Shown in pieces: positions 1 to 8,709 of a stretch of 48,292 nt of DNA. Each line of letters starts with the position of its first letter. Positions within the stretch are counted from its first letter, which is position 1. A program made the translations under genes and the position numbers. The notes under the pieces are model-generated. The model did not search any database. It was given only the letters and a program-made list of their open reading frames with translations, and was not told where the DNA came from. The stretch comes from Clostridiales bacterium (GTDB lineage: Bacteria > Bacillota > Clostridia > Christensenellales > CAG-138), in NCBI GenBank assembly GCA_004558825.1, contig SFDB01000010.1, positions 1 to 48,292 of the forward strand, read 5' to 3'.

Positions 1-389
1 GGTTTTCTGCCGCTTACGCTCTCGCTTTCAATATACCCGCCAAGCTCCTCCGCCTTCTCCTTTATAAAGTTTATATCTTCGTCAAAGCTGCGCGTCTCTA
101 TTGTAACATTAGCATTTTTGATTATCTTATGCTGCGCTTGTTCATTGTTCGTATGCGGTGTATCAGGGTCAGGCATTAACGACGGCTCATCAGCACTATC
201 AGTGTTGTTAGATTCTGATGAGCTGTAGTTCATACCATATCCGATGTCAAACGAATCGGGGCTGTCGTTTTTATATGATGAATCATAGTTCTCAACAGAA
301 GAATGCGGCGCATTGGCGCTGCATCCCGTTATTACCATTCCAAGTATCATTACCGCCGCAGTGGCAGCAATTAGTATTCTGCGTTTCAT
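1..389 (-). CDS. DUF4349-type lipoprotein (3' part outside window)
   Basis: Partial gene; only the first 129 codons are visible. It starts at ATG 389, behind a clear GGAGG ribosome binding site. Residues 1-22 are a lipoprotein signal peptide ending in ITGC, with Cys23 as the predicted lipidated residue. Next comes a Ser/Asn/Asp-rich linker to about residue 85. The visible end (NANVTIETRSFDEDINFIKE, then a GGYIESESVSG stretch) resembles the start of the DUF4349 domain of extracytoplasmic lipoproteins. That assignment is from memory of the family. The biochemical role is unknown. It lies 75 bp downstream of scpB on the same strand and may be read from the same transcript. Confidence 0.7.
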   Translation of the reverse strand, partial: MKRRILIAATAAVMILGMVITGCSANAPHSSVENYDSSYKNDSPDSFDIGYGMNYSSSESNNTDSADEPSLMPDPDTPHTNNEQAQHKIIKNANVTIETRSFDEDINFIKEKAEELGGYIESESVSGRK

Positions 390-464
390 TACACATACCT
401 CCAAAGCGTTGTTTTATATTGATATAACGCATGCTCTGCTTAAAGGTTCCAAGGCGGCAATGCC

Positions 465-995
465 TTATGCCGAATCGTCAAGCGGCTCTGTGTCTATAGC
501 CGGTAGTTCGCTCAAAGAGCATATTCCGAAAAAGCGCAGAAAAGCATCCGTTGTTCCAAACTGCATCGGATGTCCCACCGCATCGCGCTTACCGCGTTCT
601 TCTATGAGTCCCTGCTTCAAAAGCTGCGCTATGGCGTATTCGCATCTCACACCGCGTATCGCCTCGAGGTCTCCGCGCGTCACGGGCTGCCTATAGGCAA
701 TTATAGCAAGCGTTTCAAGCATTGACTGCGATATTGCTTTTTCCTGCGGCGGGCTGAAAAAGCGTTCAACAAAGTCGATATATTCCGGATTTGTCACAAG
801 CTGCACGGCCTCGTCTGTTATATAAAGACGTATTCCGCGCTTTTCGCTCTCATACAGCGCCTGCATGTCGCCGAGCAGGCTCCGCATTTCGATGTCGGTC
901 ATTTCAAGCGCTGTCCGCAATTCTTTTATCTCAATCGGCTCTCCCGATACAAACAGCAGGCATTCTATCTTCGAAAAAAGCTCTTTACATTCCAT
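465..995 (-). CDS. scpB: Segregation and condensation protein B
   Basis: ScpB is the winged-helix subunit that binds ScpA in the Smc-ScpAB condensin, which compacts and segregates the chromosome. The product is 176 aa, slightly short of the usual 180-200. It has the family opening (KIECLLFVSGEPI near residue 10) and the very conserved second-domain segment LETLAIIAYRQPVTRGDLEAIRG around residues 90-115. The ATG at 995 is chosen over longer in-frame starts because it matches the family N-terminus and overlaps the end of scpA by 11 bp, a typical translationally coupled arrangement. The C-terminal tail after about residue 155 is variable and acidic. smc is not in the window. Confidence 0.95.
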   Translation of the reverse strand: MECKELFSKIECLLFVSGEPIEIKELRTALEMTDIEMRSLLGDMQALYESEKRGIRLYITDEAVQLVTNPEYIDFVERFFSPPQEKAISQSMLETLAIIAYRQPVTRGDLEAIRGVRCEYAIAQLLKQGLIEERGKRDAVGHPMQFGTTDAFLRFFGICSLSELPAIDTEPLDDSA

Positions 996-1764
996 ATCCG
1001 TCCTCGTTTTCCCTATCGTACTCATCGAAATAATCATCGTCGGCAAGGCGCGCGGCATAGACCCTTATGCTGCCGTACGGCTTTTCCTGCTCAAATCGCA
1101 CCTCGCCGTGATTTGTCATCTCAAGCAGCGCCATAAACGTAACGACTATTTCCAGCTTTGAAGCTCTCGCCTCAAACAACTCCTCGAAATCGGCGCTGTC
1201 CTTTTCGCAAAGCAGAGCGCGTATTCGTTTTGCTTGAAGTCTTACCGAAAACTCGTCCGGCTTTATCTTATGAAGCGGCCTTATCCTCTCGTTATAAGCC
1301 CTCTTGCTCATTAGGTTTTCAAGCGCCTCGCTGAGCGCATCTATTGTGCTGCACTTCCAGGTTATCTCCGGCGCGGGTATCGCAAATTCTTCCTGAGGTT
1401 TTGCGAAAGCTCCGTACGCTTCATCGCGCATGTCCGCAAGCAGCCTGCCTGCCTCCTTAAAAAGCTTGTATTCTTGCAATCTTTTAATAAGCGCCTGCTC
1501 GCTGTCTTCGACATCTGTCTGCTCGTCGCATACGGGTTTTGGCAAAAGTGATTTTGACTTTATGTATACAAGAGTCGCCGCCATAGCGATGAACTCACTT
1601 GCCGTGTCCATATCGAGTTCATCAAGCTGATCCATGTACTCCAGAAACTGATTCGTTATCTCAGACACGAAAATGTCGCTTATGTCCACCTCGGCCCTTT
1701 CGACCAGATGCAAAAGCAAATCGAGCGGGCCTTCATACTGTTTGAGATGAACCTTGTAATCCAT
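985..1764 (-). CDS. scpA: Segregation and condensation protein A
   Basis: ScpA is the kleisin that bridges the Smc heads and binds ScpB. The product is 259 aa, normal for the family. The N-terminus carries the signature YKVHLKQYEGPLDLLLHLV, followed by an IFVSEITNQFLEYM segment and AATLVYIKSKSLLP near residue 75. The C-terminal winged-helix part (residues about 175-235) includes EIVVTFMALLEMTNHGEV. ATG 1764 is preferred to an upstream in-frame start because it matches the family start and has a GAAGGA-type ribosome binding site. It sits 10 bp after the M50-type peptidase gene and overlaps scpB by 11 bp, so the three genes form one operon. Confidence 0.95.
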   Translation of the reverse strand: MDYKVHLKQYEGPLDLLLHLVERAEVDISDIFVSEITNQFLEYMDQLDELDMDTASEFIAMAATLVYIKSKSLLPKPVCDEQTDVEDSEQALIKRLQEYKLFKEAGRLLADMRDEAYGAFAKPQEEFAIPAPEITWKCSTIDALSEALENLMSKRAYNERIRPLHKIKPDEFSVRLQAKRIRALLCEKDSADFEELFEARASKLEIVVTFMALLEMTNHGEVRFEQEKPYGSIRVYAARLADDDYFDEYDRENEDGYGM

Positions 1765-1774
1765 ACGGCATCCT

Positions 1775-2413
1775 TCAGTCCAAGAACGAGAAAACTCTGC
1801 AGAAAGCGTTAAACGCCCATCCCGATGCGGTGCCGAGAACACCCGTGTAGTTAAGCGCTATAAGCACGACTATCAGAAGATATCTGCCGTACTGTCTCAG
1901 CCACAAAAACGGCTTGGGGCCGCATACCGGCAACAGCAGATCCTCAAGCACATGCGAACCGTCAAGCGGCGATATCGGTATAAGGTTAAACAGCGCAAGA
2001 ACTATGTTCGTCTGTATAAAAGCACAGATGAACCAGCTTACTACGAGAGCTATGTTCGAGCCATGCTTTATCGTAAGCATATATATCGGCGTTGCAAGGA
2101 ACGCAAGAAGTATATTTGACGTTATTCCGGCGAGGGAAACGATTATGTCGTCACGTTTTGGATTGCGGTAATTTCTGGGATTTACCGGAACCGGCTTCGC
2201 CCAGCCAAATCCAACGAGCAACAGAAGCAACGTACCCATAAGATCAAGATGCTTCAGAGGATTCAGCGTTAGCCTTCCCATGTTTCGCGCAGTAGGGTCG
2301 CCGAGTTTGTACGCGGCAAGCGCATGAGAACACTCATGAAACGTAAGCGCAACAACGAACGCCAAAAAGTAAAGCGCTGCATTTATCGGATTATCTATAA
2401 AATCTCGTATCAT
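1775..2413 (-). CDS. Site-2-protease-like membrane zinc peptidase (M50 family)
   Basis: A 212-aa, multi-pass membrane protein. The zinc motif HECSH is at residues 26-30 inside the first hydrophobic segment. The second metal-binding motif, NLIPISPLDGSHV, lies near residue 145-155, as in the short YwhC/Rv-type site-2 proteases that have no PDZ domain. This group cleaves or handles membrane proteins, but the substrate cannot be told from sequence. It is commonly found next to scpAB in Firmicutes, and here it is the first gene of that operon. A good promoter lies directly upstream at 2439-2467. Confidence 0.88.
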   Translation of the reverse strand: MIRDFIDNPINAALYFLAFVVALTFHECSHALAAYKLGDPTARNMGRLTLNPLKHLDLMGTLLLLLVGFGWAKPVPVNPRNYRNPKRDDIIVSLAGITSNILLAFLATPIYMLTIKHGSNIALVVSWFICAFIQTNIVLALFNLIPISPLDGSHVLEDLLLPVCGPKPFLWLRQYGRYLLIVVLIALNYTGVLGTASGWAFNAFCRVFSFLD

Positions 2414-2438
2414 CTAATACCACCGCAATTTTTTAATA

Positions 2439-2467
2439 ATTATAGACCAGGCGGCCTCCCATTGCAA
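2439..2467 (-). promoter_or_regulatory. Sigma-A promoter of the peptidase-scpA-scpB operon
   Basis: On the minus strand, TTGCAA (2462-2467), a 17-bp spacer and TATAAT (2439-2444). The expected transcription start is near 2432, which gives a leader of about 20 nt before ATG 2413. The -35 lies in the gap after the alarmone synthetase stop, so the operon can be transcribed independently of that gene. Confidence 0.7.
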
Positions 2468-2478
2468 GCAAAACGGCT

Positions 2479-3180
2479 TTACTTGCCATCCGTAAGCAAG
2501 TTAGCGCGCTCTTGCAATGTTTCCATGCGCGCATCGAGCCGTGCACCTATCTCAGCGCATTCGCGCAGCTCTTGACGCATCTCGTCAGTTACGATAAAGT
2601 CCTTCTTGTAGCATATTTTATGCTCAAGGCTCGCCCACCAATCCATAGATATCGTCCTAAGCTGCACCTCAACCTTCATCATTCGCTTGCGATCATGCAG
2701 GAATATGGGAATTTCCGTAATTAAATGCAGGCTTCTGTATCCGTTTTCCTTAGGCTCCTTTATATAGTCTTTTTTTCTTACAATAACTATATCGTCCTGT
2801 TTTTCGAGTGCGTCGGCAAGCATATATATGTCCGACACATACGAGCATATTACCCTTACCCCCGCAACATCGAACACATTTTCCTCTATATTTTCCACGC
2901 TCGGGTATAACCCGCGGCGCTGAAGCTTGTCCAGTATGCTCTCAGGCGTCTTTAACCTGCTCTTTATGCTCTCGATCGGATTTCTGTCATATCTGAGAGA
3001 CAGCTCCTCATCAAGCACGTTGAATTTCGTGCATACCTCCATCATTGCGCATTTGTAATACGACATTAGCTCCCTATAGGGCGTTGAATATTTCTGTATC
3101 CACTTACGTATCTCCTTCGCCGGAAGGCGCGACATCAGCGTTTTTTCAAGCTGCGATACATCACTATGTCCCTCAAACAT
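2479..3180 (-). CDS. relQ: Small alarmone synthetase, (p)ppGpp synthetase of RelQ type
   Basis: Transfers pyrophosphate from ATP to GDP or GTP to make (p)ppGpp. At 233 aa it consists of the synthetase domain alone: there is no HD hydrolase, TGS or ACT domain, so it belongs to the short RelQ/RelP (YjbM/YwaC) class. Recognisable segments are VFDVAGVRVICSYVSDIY (about residue 100), the substrate-binding DYIKEPKENGYRSLHL (about 135-150), VEVQLRTISMDWWASLEHKI (about 170-190) and a helical C-terminus of the kind used for tetramerisation. RelQ rather than RelP is a guess. The gene has its own promoter at 3495-3522. Confidence 0.9.
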   Translation of the reverse strand: MFEGHSDVSQLEKTLMSRLPAKEIRKWIQKYSTPYRELMSYYKCAMMEVCTKFNVLDEELSLRYDRNPIESIKSRLKTPESILDKLQRRGLYPSVENIEENVFDVAGVRVICSYVSDIYMLADALEKQDDIVIVRKKDYIKEPKENGYRSLHLITEIPIFLHDRKRMMKVEVQLRTISMDWWASLEHKICYKKDFIVTDEMRQELRECAEIGARLDARMETLQERANLLTDGK

Positions 3181-3304
3181 TTTTACCCCTTTTGCATTCT
3201 ACATATTTATCACATATGCAGAAGCCACGTTTTTATTAAAATTCTCAAGCTCACCGTGTGCTCCGTCAAGCCTTCCATATGCGACGTATTTGCAGCCATT
3301 TCGC

Positions 3305-3529
3305 TCAGCTCTCCTTCGGATACTGCATATACTTCAGCCTATTAAGGCAATTTAGCGCAACAAACTCCCAACGCGCCGCTTCCATAATCCGTTGGCACAT
3401 GGGGATGGAAAGTTTCAAACGAAGCTTGAGCAATCCGTCCGCAAGCAGGTTGCGGTCAGTAGTCTCACCTGTTAAAAAGCCAACTATGTTAAAAATTGTA
3501 TCATAAGCGTGTTTTTTGTCAATCTTCAT
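3305..3529 (-). CDS. Doubtful small ORF upstream of the alarmone synthetase
   Basis: A 74-codon ORF beginning with ATG 3529 and lacking a convincing ribosome binding site. Its sequence is not recognised. A good sigma-A promoter for the downstream synthetase gene (3495-3522) lies inside its first 12 codons, so transcripts from that promoter could not encode the full ORF. It may be a chance ORF, or the end of a degenerate gene. It is listed only because nothing else explains this stretch. Confidence 0.2.
   Translation of the reverse strand: MKIDKKHAYDTIFNIVGFLTGETTDRNLLADGLLKLRLKLSIPMCQRIMEAARWEFVALNCLNRLKYMQYPKES
3495..3522 (-). promoter_or_regulatory. Probable promoter of the alarmone synthetase gene
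   Basis: Minus strand TTGACA (3517-3522), 16-bp spacer, TACAAT (3495-3500). The start would be near 3488, leaving a leader of about 310 nt before ATG 3180. The leader contains a 29-codon ORF with a GGAGAG-type ribosome binding site, and no other recognised structure. Confidence 0.5.
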
Positions 3530-3696
3530 CGAGCAGAGTACCTGCCAGCTTATTTCAAATAATTAGAACTCGGTGTGAATTTAAACACATTTTCGATTTT
3601 CTGCACTCCCAATTCCCCAAAGTTCTTCAATAATCAAAATATGCGTAGTGCAAAACTGTAATAGCATTCCTTAACACTATAATCAAATCTTGCATT
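3530..3696. other. Gene-free, AT-rich spacer
   Basis: Together with 3181-3304 this fills the gap between the alarmone synthetase and the rnf terminator. No repeat, RNA motif or convincing ORF was seen. Confidence 0.4.
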
Positions 3697-3721
3697 AAAA
3701 AGTGGCCAAAGGCCACTTTTT
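3697..3721 (-). terminator. Intrinsic terminator of the rnf operon
   Basis: AAAAAGTGGCC, loop AAA, GGCCACTTTTT: a perfect inverted repeat with A and T tracts on both sides, so it can act in either direction. It lies 55 bp beyond the rnfB stop. The GTGGC/GCCAC stem recurs in other terminators of this window. Confidence 0.85.
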
Positions 3722-3776
3722 AGTTACTTTCATTTATCATCTTACGATATTCTTGCAAGCAATGCATAACACCGTG

Positions 3777-4571
3777 CTATTTTGTCACTATGCATCCGCG
3801 TGGGCATACCGTGGCACAGATTCCGCACCTTGTGCATTTGTCGCTGTCAATATGCGCAAAACCGTCTGTAACCTTTATTGCCTCGTATTTACACTCTTTT
3901 TCGCACCGTTTGCAGCCTATGCACGCTTTCATGCATACAGCTATTGCTTTTCTGCCTGTATCCTTATTTCGGCAGCTAACAACAACATTCGTGTCTGCCG
4001 GCAAAATCGCTATTACGCCGCGCGGGCATTCGGCGGCGCAAGCGCCGCAGCCCTTGCATACATTCGGATCAACGCTTGCGATGCCATCATGAATCGATAT
4101 GGCGTTCAAGCAGCATTTTTTAACGCAATCACCGAGTCCTAAACAGGAATAAAGGCAAAGCTTCGGACCTCCGGCCATCGCCGCAGCCGCACGGCAGCTT
4201 ATAATGCCGTTATAGTCATATCTGTTTTTGGCTATGCCGTTCGTGCCTTGGCAAAGCACTCGCGCCACACGAGCTCCCTGCGCTTCGACCTCAATGCCGA
4301 GCGCTTTACCTATCGCCGTCGCTGTCTTTTCGCCGCCCGGCGTACAACCGTTTGGTGCAGCCTCGCCATTAACTACCGCCTGCGCAAACGCATCGCAGCC
4401 CGCATATCCGCAGGCGCCGCAGTTTGCACCGCCAAGACACTCGCGCACCTTTGTCACGCGTTCATCCACTTCAACGGCGAATTTTTTACCTGCAAATCCG
4501 AGTATTACTCCGAATATTGCGCCAAGTGCTCCCAATACGCCGAGCGCAAGCAAAATCGCTACATAATCCAT
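3777..4571 (-). CDS. rnfB: Rnf complex subunit RnfB (multi-cluster ferredoxin subunit)
   Basis: Peripheral electron-transfer subunit of the Rnf complex, which couples ferredoxin oxidation to NAD+ reduction and ion export across the membrane. The product is 264 aa. It has an N-terminal membrane helix (residues about 4-28), then a CLGGANCGACGYAGCDAFA cluster-binding region near residue 45. Several ferredoxin-type cysteine sets follow, including CKGCGACAAECP, CIGCKRCEKEC and CTRCGICATVCP. ATG 4571 has a GGAGG site. It is the last gene of the operon, 17 bp after rnfA, as is usual in clostridial rnfCDGEAB clusters. Confidence 0.96.
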   Translation of the reverse strand: MDYVAILLALGVLGALGAIFGVILGFAGKKFAVEVDERVTKVRECLGGANCGACGYAGCDAFAQAVVNGEAAPNGCTPGGEKTATAIGKALGIEVEAQGARVARVLCQGTNGIAKNRYDYNGIISCRAAAAMAGGPKLCLYSCLGLGDCVKKCCLNAISIHDGIASVDPNVCKGCGACAAECPRGVIAILPADTNVVVSCRNKDTGRKAIAVCMKACIGCKRCEKECKYEAIKVTDGFAHIDSDKCTRCGICATVCPRGCIVTK

Positions 4572-4588
4572 TGCTTAAACCTCCGTTT

Positions 4589-5185
4589 TCATGACAGACC
4601 CGCGAAAAGTCCCTTGAAGCCCATGAAAGCCATACTCATAAGCCCCGCCGTTATGAGCGATATCGGGAAACCCTTAAGGCACTTTGGTATATTAGATGTT
4701 TCGAGGCGTTCTCTCACACCCGCCATCAAAACTATCGCAAGCATGAATCCGAGCGCGCTGAACACCCCGTTAAATACGGAATACACGATGCCGTACGAAT
4801 TGCTGACATTAAGAATAGCCACACCCAGAACGGCACAGTTTGTTGTTATCAGCGGCAGATATATGCCGAGCGACTTGTAAAGCGATGGACTCGATTTGCG
4901 GATGAACATCTCAACAAACTGTACAAGTCCCGCAATTATAAGTATAAACGCTATCGTCGACAGATACTCAAGCTTCAGCGGTATGAGTATATAATTATAA
5001 ACAAGGTGTGTAAACAGCGATGCGAGCGCCATAACGAAAGTCACCGCAACACCCATGCCGACAGCAGTTTCAACCTTATTCGATACGCCAAGGAACGGAC
5101 AGCAGCCCAGGAAGCGAGAGAATATAAAGTTGTTTGTGAGTATGCAGCTCACCATGAAAAGCAAAAACTTACCTATCTCACCCAT
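4589..5185 (-). CDS. rnfA: Rnf complex membrane subunit RnfA
   Basis: A 198-aa integral membrane protein with about six hydrophobic segments. It begins with a hydrophobic stretch followed by ILTNNFIFSRFLGCCPFLGVS, the RnfA/NqrE signature that contains the conserved cysteines. A second typical stretch is LGIYLPLITTNCAVLGVAIL, near residue 110. RnfA and RnfE form the paired inverted-topology core of the complex through which electrons cross the membrane. Its AAAAGGAGG ribosome binding site lies within the last codons of rnfE, only 3 bp separate the two genes, and translation is likely coupled. Confidence 0.96.
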   Translation of the reverse strand: MGEIGKFLLFMVSCILTNNFIFSRFLGCCPFLGVSNKVETAVGMGVAVTFVMALASLFTHLVYNYILIPLKLEYLSTIAFILIIAGLVQFVEMFIRKSSPSLYKSLGIYLPLITTNCAVLGVAILNVSNSYGIVYSVFNGVFSALGFMLAIVLMAGVRERLETSNIPKCLKGFPISLITAGLMSMAFMGFKGLFAGLS

Positions 5186-5188
5186 GGC

Positions 5189-5818
5189 CTATGCCTCCTT
5201 TTTTATACGCTTTTTTTCTGTTCTTTGCGCAAGCGCATTGATTATGCCCATAAGTATGCCGAGCGTAAGGAATCCTCCCGTGGGGAGTATCATAACGAGC
5301 ATAGGCTCATAGCCGCCCCCGAATACACTTGCGCCGAATATCGTGCCAGCTCCTATCAGTTCGCGAATTCCGGCGATAAGCGTAAGCGCAAGAGTAAAAC
5401 CGATTCCCATTCCCGCGCCGTCGACCGCAGACGCCAGCACACCGTTTTTGCTTGCGAATGCTTCTGCCCTTGCAAGAATTATGCAGTTGACTACGATTAG
5501 CGGTATGAACATTCCAAGGCTTTCATATAGCGAAGGGACGAATGCCTGCAGCAGCATCTGCACCATTGTTACAAACGTACATATTATGAGGACAAAAGCA
5601 GGTATACGCACCTCATCTGGCACGAATTTCCTTAAAATCGATATAACCGTGTTCGATCCTATAAGAACAAATGTCGCGGCAAGCCCCATACCGATTCCGT
5701 TTATTGCTGCCGTCGTCACGGCCATCGTTGGACACATGCCAAGCACAAGCCTGAATGTAGGGTTTTCAGTCAACACGCCGTTCAAAAACACGCTTGACAT
5801 CTTTGTTTTGCTGTTCAT
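5189..5818 (-). CDS. rnfE: Rnf complex membrane subunit RnfE
   Basis: A 209-aa membrane protein, paralogous to RnfA (NqrD/RnfE family). Family segments: NGVLTENPTFRLVLGMCPTMA near residue 14, SLGMFIPLIVVNCIILARAEAFA near 100-120 and GMGIGFTLALTLIAGIREL near 135-155. A lysine-rich C-terminus follows the last membrane helix. Only 2 bp separate it from rnfG upstream and 3 bp from rnfA downstream, so it is embedded in the Rnf operon. Confidence 0.96.
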   Translation of the reverse strand: MNSKTKMSSVFLNGVLTENPTFRLVLGMCPTMAVTTAAINGIGMGLAATFVLIGSNTVISILRKFVPDEVRIPAFVLIICTFVTMVQMLLQAFVPSLYESLGMFIPLIVVNCIILARAEAFASKNGVLASAVDGAGMGIGFTLALTLIAGIRELIGAGTIFGASVFGGGYEPMLVMILPTGGFLTLGILMGIINALAQRTEKKRIKKEA

Positions 5819-5820
5819 GA

Positions 5821-6393
5821 TTACTCCCCTCCTTCGGCGATAAACTCCATAATGCAGCCGCAGGCTGTATCAACCCCGTCGGTAACGGCCTGCGAGCTTA
5901 TTGTTGCACTTGTAACCGCCTGAATCTCGTTCTCCTTCTGCGGCGTTTTCTCCGCCTTAAACGGATTTTCGGGATCGAACTTCAACCCTAAAAACCTGCT
6001 CCTGAACTCGATGCTTTTTGTCTTTTCGCCAAGGCCCGGTGTCTCGGAGAATTCGCTCCCGCCAACGCTTATGCCGGTTATCATTCCGTCAACACTCATG
6101 CCCACGGTCACTTCGATTTTTCCGCCATACCCGTTTACGGTCACCTGAGCCGTATATCCTATTACCTCTCCGCCTTTTTTGGCGGCGTAGACGCTGTCTA
6201 TACCTTCGGGAATATCTGTAATCTCTTCAAATTCCTCGGCTTCCGGCATAACGCCTCTGCGCGCTTCGTTCGCGGCCGCAATTTTCCCCTCTTCTATCGG
6301 GCCCTTAGTTATCTGGTTCGTCACCGCAAGCGCTACACCCGCCACAGCGGCGATAAGAAGAAGTTTCCAAACTAAGGTCCATGTTTTACGCAT
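5821..6393 (-). CDS. rnfG: Rnf complex FMN-binding subunit RnfG
   Basis: A 190-aa protein with one N-terminal membrane helix (residues about 7-25) and an extracytoplasmic FMN-binding domain. The flavin is attached in this family through the threonine of an S-G-A-T-like motif. Here the matching segment is AVTSATISSQAV near residue 162, with Ser-Ala-Thr in place. The typical GYGGKIEVTVGM and GLGEKT segments are also present. Its ATG overlaps the end of rnfD by 8 bp. Confidence 0.95.
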   Translation of the reverse strand: MRKTWTLVWKLLLIAAVAGVALAVTNQITKGPIEEGKIAAANEARRGVMPEAEEFEEITDIPEGIDSVYAAKKGGEVIGYTAQVTVNGYGGKIEVTVGMSVDGMITGISVGGSEFSETPGLGEKTKSIEFRSRFLGLKFDPENPFKAEKTPQKENEIQAVTSATISSQAVTDGVDTACGCIMEFIAEGGE

Positions 6394-7309
6394 GTTTTTT
6401 TACCTCCCCGTACAGTCTTGGAGCGACATATTTATCAATCAGCGGAGTGACTATGTTCATAAACAGTATCGCATACGTCACGCCCTCGGGATATGAACCG
6501 AACTTGCGTATCAACACGATTATTACGCCTATTCCGACCGCAAATATTATCTGTCCCTTCGCCGTCATGGGCGACGTCGTATAATCGGTTGCCATAAATA
6601 CGGCGCCGAACATCACTCCGCCCGAAAGGATCGCCGTAAGCGGATCTGAGCCGAATATCCAGCTCAAAAGCGCTACAACGGCAAGTATTATCACGGGAAC
6701 CTGCCATGATATAACGCGCCGTATCAGGAGGTAAGCGAAGCCGATAAGTATCGCTACCTTGCAAACCTCGCCTATAGTTCCCGGTATGCGTCCCAAAAAC
6801 ATGTCAAGATATCTCGCTTGTAAGCCGCTCTCTGAAAGCACCGTGGCGCTCGAAACAGCGTCGGCTCCCGAAAAATAAGTCGGCAGCACAAACTGCGTCA
6901 TCCTCGCAGGCCAGCTCGCAAGCAGCAGCGCACGCGCTGCCAACGCAGGGTTAAGGAAATTGTCGCCTATGCCGCCAAACAGTTGTTTTACGACTATTAT
7001 CGCAAAAGCGCTGCCTATCATAGCCATCCACCACGGAGCAGTCGGTGGAAGGTTAAGCGCAAATATCAGTCCCGTTACTGCCGCGGACAAGTCCTTCACC
7101 CTTACGGGTCGCTTCGCCAGTTTCTGCCATACGAACTCCGCAAGCACCGCCGAGGCAACGGAAACGGCAACTATCAACGCCGAATTCAAACCAAACAGGT
7201 ATATTCCGGCGGCGGTCGTCGGCAGCAGCGCGATCAGTACATCGCGCATTATCATTTTTACCGAATCCTTGCATCTTATATGCGGCGCCGTCGATATTGT
7301 CAGATTCAT
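6386..7309 (-). CDS. rnfD: Rnf complex FMN-binding membrane subunit RnfD
   Basis: A 307-aa multi-pass membrane protein of the RnfD/NqrB family. The N-terminus (ISTAPHIRCKDSVKMIMRDV) is characteristic. The GGIGDNFLNPALAARALLLASWP segment lies around residues 114-136. The likely covalent-flavin site is the Ser-Ala-Thr in DAVSSATVLS near residue 155, a variant of the usual S-G-A-T. YPEGVTYAILFMNIVTPLID near the C-terminus also fits the family. It follows rnfC by 4 bp and overlaps rnfG by 8 bp. Confidence 0.96.
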   Translation of the reverse strand: MNLTISTAPHIRCKDSVKMIMRDVLIALLPTTAAGIYLFGLNSALIVAVSVASAVLAEFVWQKLAKRPVRVKDLSAAVTGLIFALNLPPTAPWWMAMIGSAFAIIVVKQLFGGIGDNFLNPALAARALLLASWPARMTQFVLPTYFSGADAVSSATVLSESGLQARYLDMFLGRIPGTIGEVCKVAILIGFAYLLIRRVISWQVPVIILAVVALLSWIFGSDPLTAILSGGVMFGAVFMATDYTTSPMTAKGQIIFAVGIGVIIVLIRKFGSYPEGVTYAILFMNIVTPLIDKYVAPRLYGEVKKHA

Positions 7310-7313
7310 ATCG

Positions 7314-8648
7314 TCACCTCTTTCTTGCCTGAGCTATTCTTTCTTTTGCTATCTTAAACGAAGCCGTAAGGAATCGTCTTGACGGGCATGTGAATGAGCA
7401 GCAGCCGCAAAGTATGCAGTCCATAACATTATTCTTTTCGGCTTCCGCAATGTCGTTCGCGTCACAATAGCGTTTCATCAAATACGGATTGAGTCCCACG
7501 GGGCATGTATCCACGCAGCGTCCGCACCTGATGCATGGGCCTTCTTCGTACACCTCGGATTCCTCACGGTTGAGCACGATTATTCCGCCCGTTCCCTTCG
7601 CTATAGATATCGTATCATCAGGCGCGCAGAATCCCGTCATTGCGCCTCCGACTATTATTTTTGCGGCTTCATCGTTGTATCCGCCGCACTCGCCTATCAC
7701 AGCCTCAAGCATGGTGCCTATCCTTAGGCGCAGGTTCGAGGGTCTCTTAACATGTCCCGTTACAGTAGTAATCCTGTCTATAAAAGGCCTGCCGTCAATA
7801 AGCGCATCGGCTATCGCGGCGGCTGTCGCCACGTTCAGCACTATAGTTCCTACGTCTATAGGAAGCCCGCCACGCGGCACTTCATGACCCGTTATAGTTC
7901 TTATAAGCTGTTTCTCACTACCTTGAGGGTATTTCGCACGAACAACGGTAAGCTCCACGCCCTCGCGCCCTCGTATGTGCTCGCGCATCACTTCAATGGC
8001 ATCAGGCTTATTGTCCTCTATAGCAATAACGCCTCGTGAAACATTCAGTGCTCGCATAACGGCACGCAGGCCATCAACTACTCTCGTCGGGTTTTCAAGC
8101 ATAAGCCTGTGATCCGACGTCAGATGCGTCTCGCACTCAGCGCCGTTTAGTATTATAACCTCACATTTTTTGCCTTCGGGTACCGAAAGTTTTACATGCG
8201 TCGGAAACGATGCGCCGCCAAGTCCGCAAATGCCCGCCGCCTTCACTGCGGGTATCACAACCGACGGTTCAAGCGTTTCAACGTTTCCGTATCCTTTTAT
8301 GCCGTCGATCCACTCGTCCGTAAAATCGTTCTTAATAACAACACATGTTACGGGCGCAGCGCCAAGCTGTATCCTTTGCTCAACGGCTATCACCTCTCCC
8401 GCAATGCTCGCATGTACGGGAAGACCAAGGAATCCTACCGGTTCGCCTATGACCTGCCCTACCTTAACATGTTCGCCCTGCTGCACGCACGGCCGTGACG
8501 ACGCCCCCAAATGCATCGACATCGGTATGGCAACTATATCAGGTATTAAATCGCGCACGGCCTCACGCTTCGTCTGCGACTTACCCGCTCCCGCAGCATG
8601 CATCGGATGAACGCCGCCCTTAAATGAATGTTTCGGCAACAATAACAC
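7314..8648 (-). CDS. rnfC: Rnf complex subunit RnfC (NADH-binding, Fe-S)
   Basis: Peripheral subunit carrying the NADH-side chemistry, 444 aa as drawn. The N-terminus FKGGVHP is typical. The middle holds the GICGLGGASFPTHVKL flavin/nucleotide-binding region near residue 140. Near the C-terminus are two ferredoxin-type clusters, CIRCGRCVDTCP and CILCGCCSFTCP. The start is uncertain: GTG 8648 is only about 2 bp from the GAGGGG ribosome binding site, while the in-frame TTG at 8642 has a better spacing of about 8 bp and would remove two residues. It is the first gene of the operon, behind a strong promoter at 8681-8709. Confidence 0.95.
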   Translation of the reverse strand: MLLLPKHSFKGGVHPMHAAGAGKSQTKREAVRDLIPDIVAIPMSMHLGASSRPCVQQGEHVKVGQVIGEPVGFLGLPVHASIAGEVIAVEQRIQLGAAPVTCVVIKNDFTDEWIDGIKGYGNVETLEPSVVIPAVKAAGICGLGGASFPTHVKLSVPEGKKCEVIILNGAECETHLTSDHRLMLENPTRVVDGLRAVMRALNVSRGVIAIEDNKPDAIEVMREHIRGREGVELTVVRAKYPQGSEKQLIRTITGHEVPRGGLPIDVGTIVLNVATAAAIADALIDGRPFIDRITTVTGHVKRPSNLRLRIGTMLEAVIGECGGYNDEAAKIIVGGAMTGFCAPDDTISIAKGTGGIIVLNREESEVYEEGPCIRCGRCVDTCPVGLNPYLMKRYCDANDIAEAEKNNVMDCILCGCCSFTCPSRRFLTASFKIAKERIAQARKR

Positions 8649-8680
8649 CGCCCCTCAAACCGAATATAAAATTTTTGTAT

Positions 8681-8709
8681 ATTATAGCATTTATATGTCT
8701 AACAGACAA
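8681..8709 (-). promoter_or_regulatory. Sigma-A promoter of the rnf operon
   Basis: Minus strand TTGTCT (8704-8709), 17-bp spacer, TATAAT (8681-8686) preceded by TGC, i.e. an extended -10. The start is near 8674, giving a leader of only about 25-30 nt. The sequence immediately upstream is AT-rich. Confidence 0.75.
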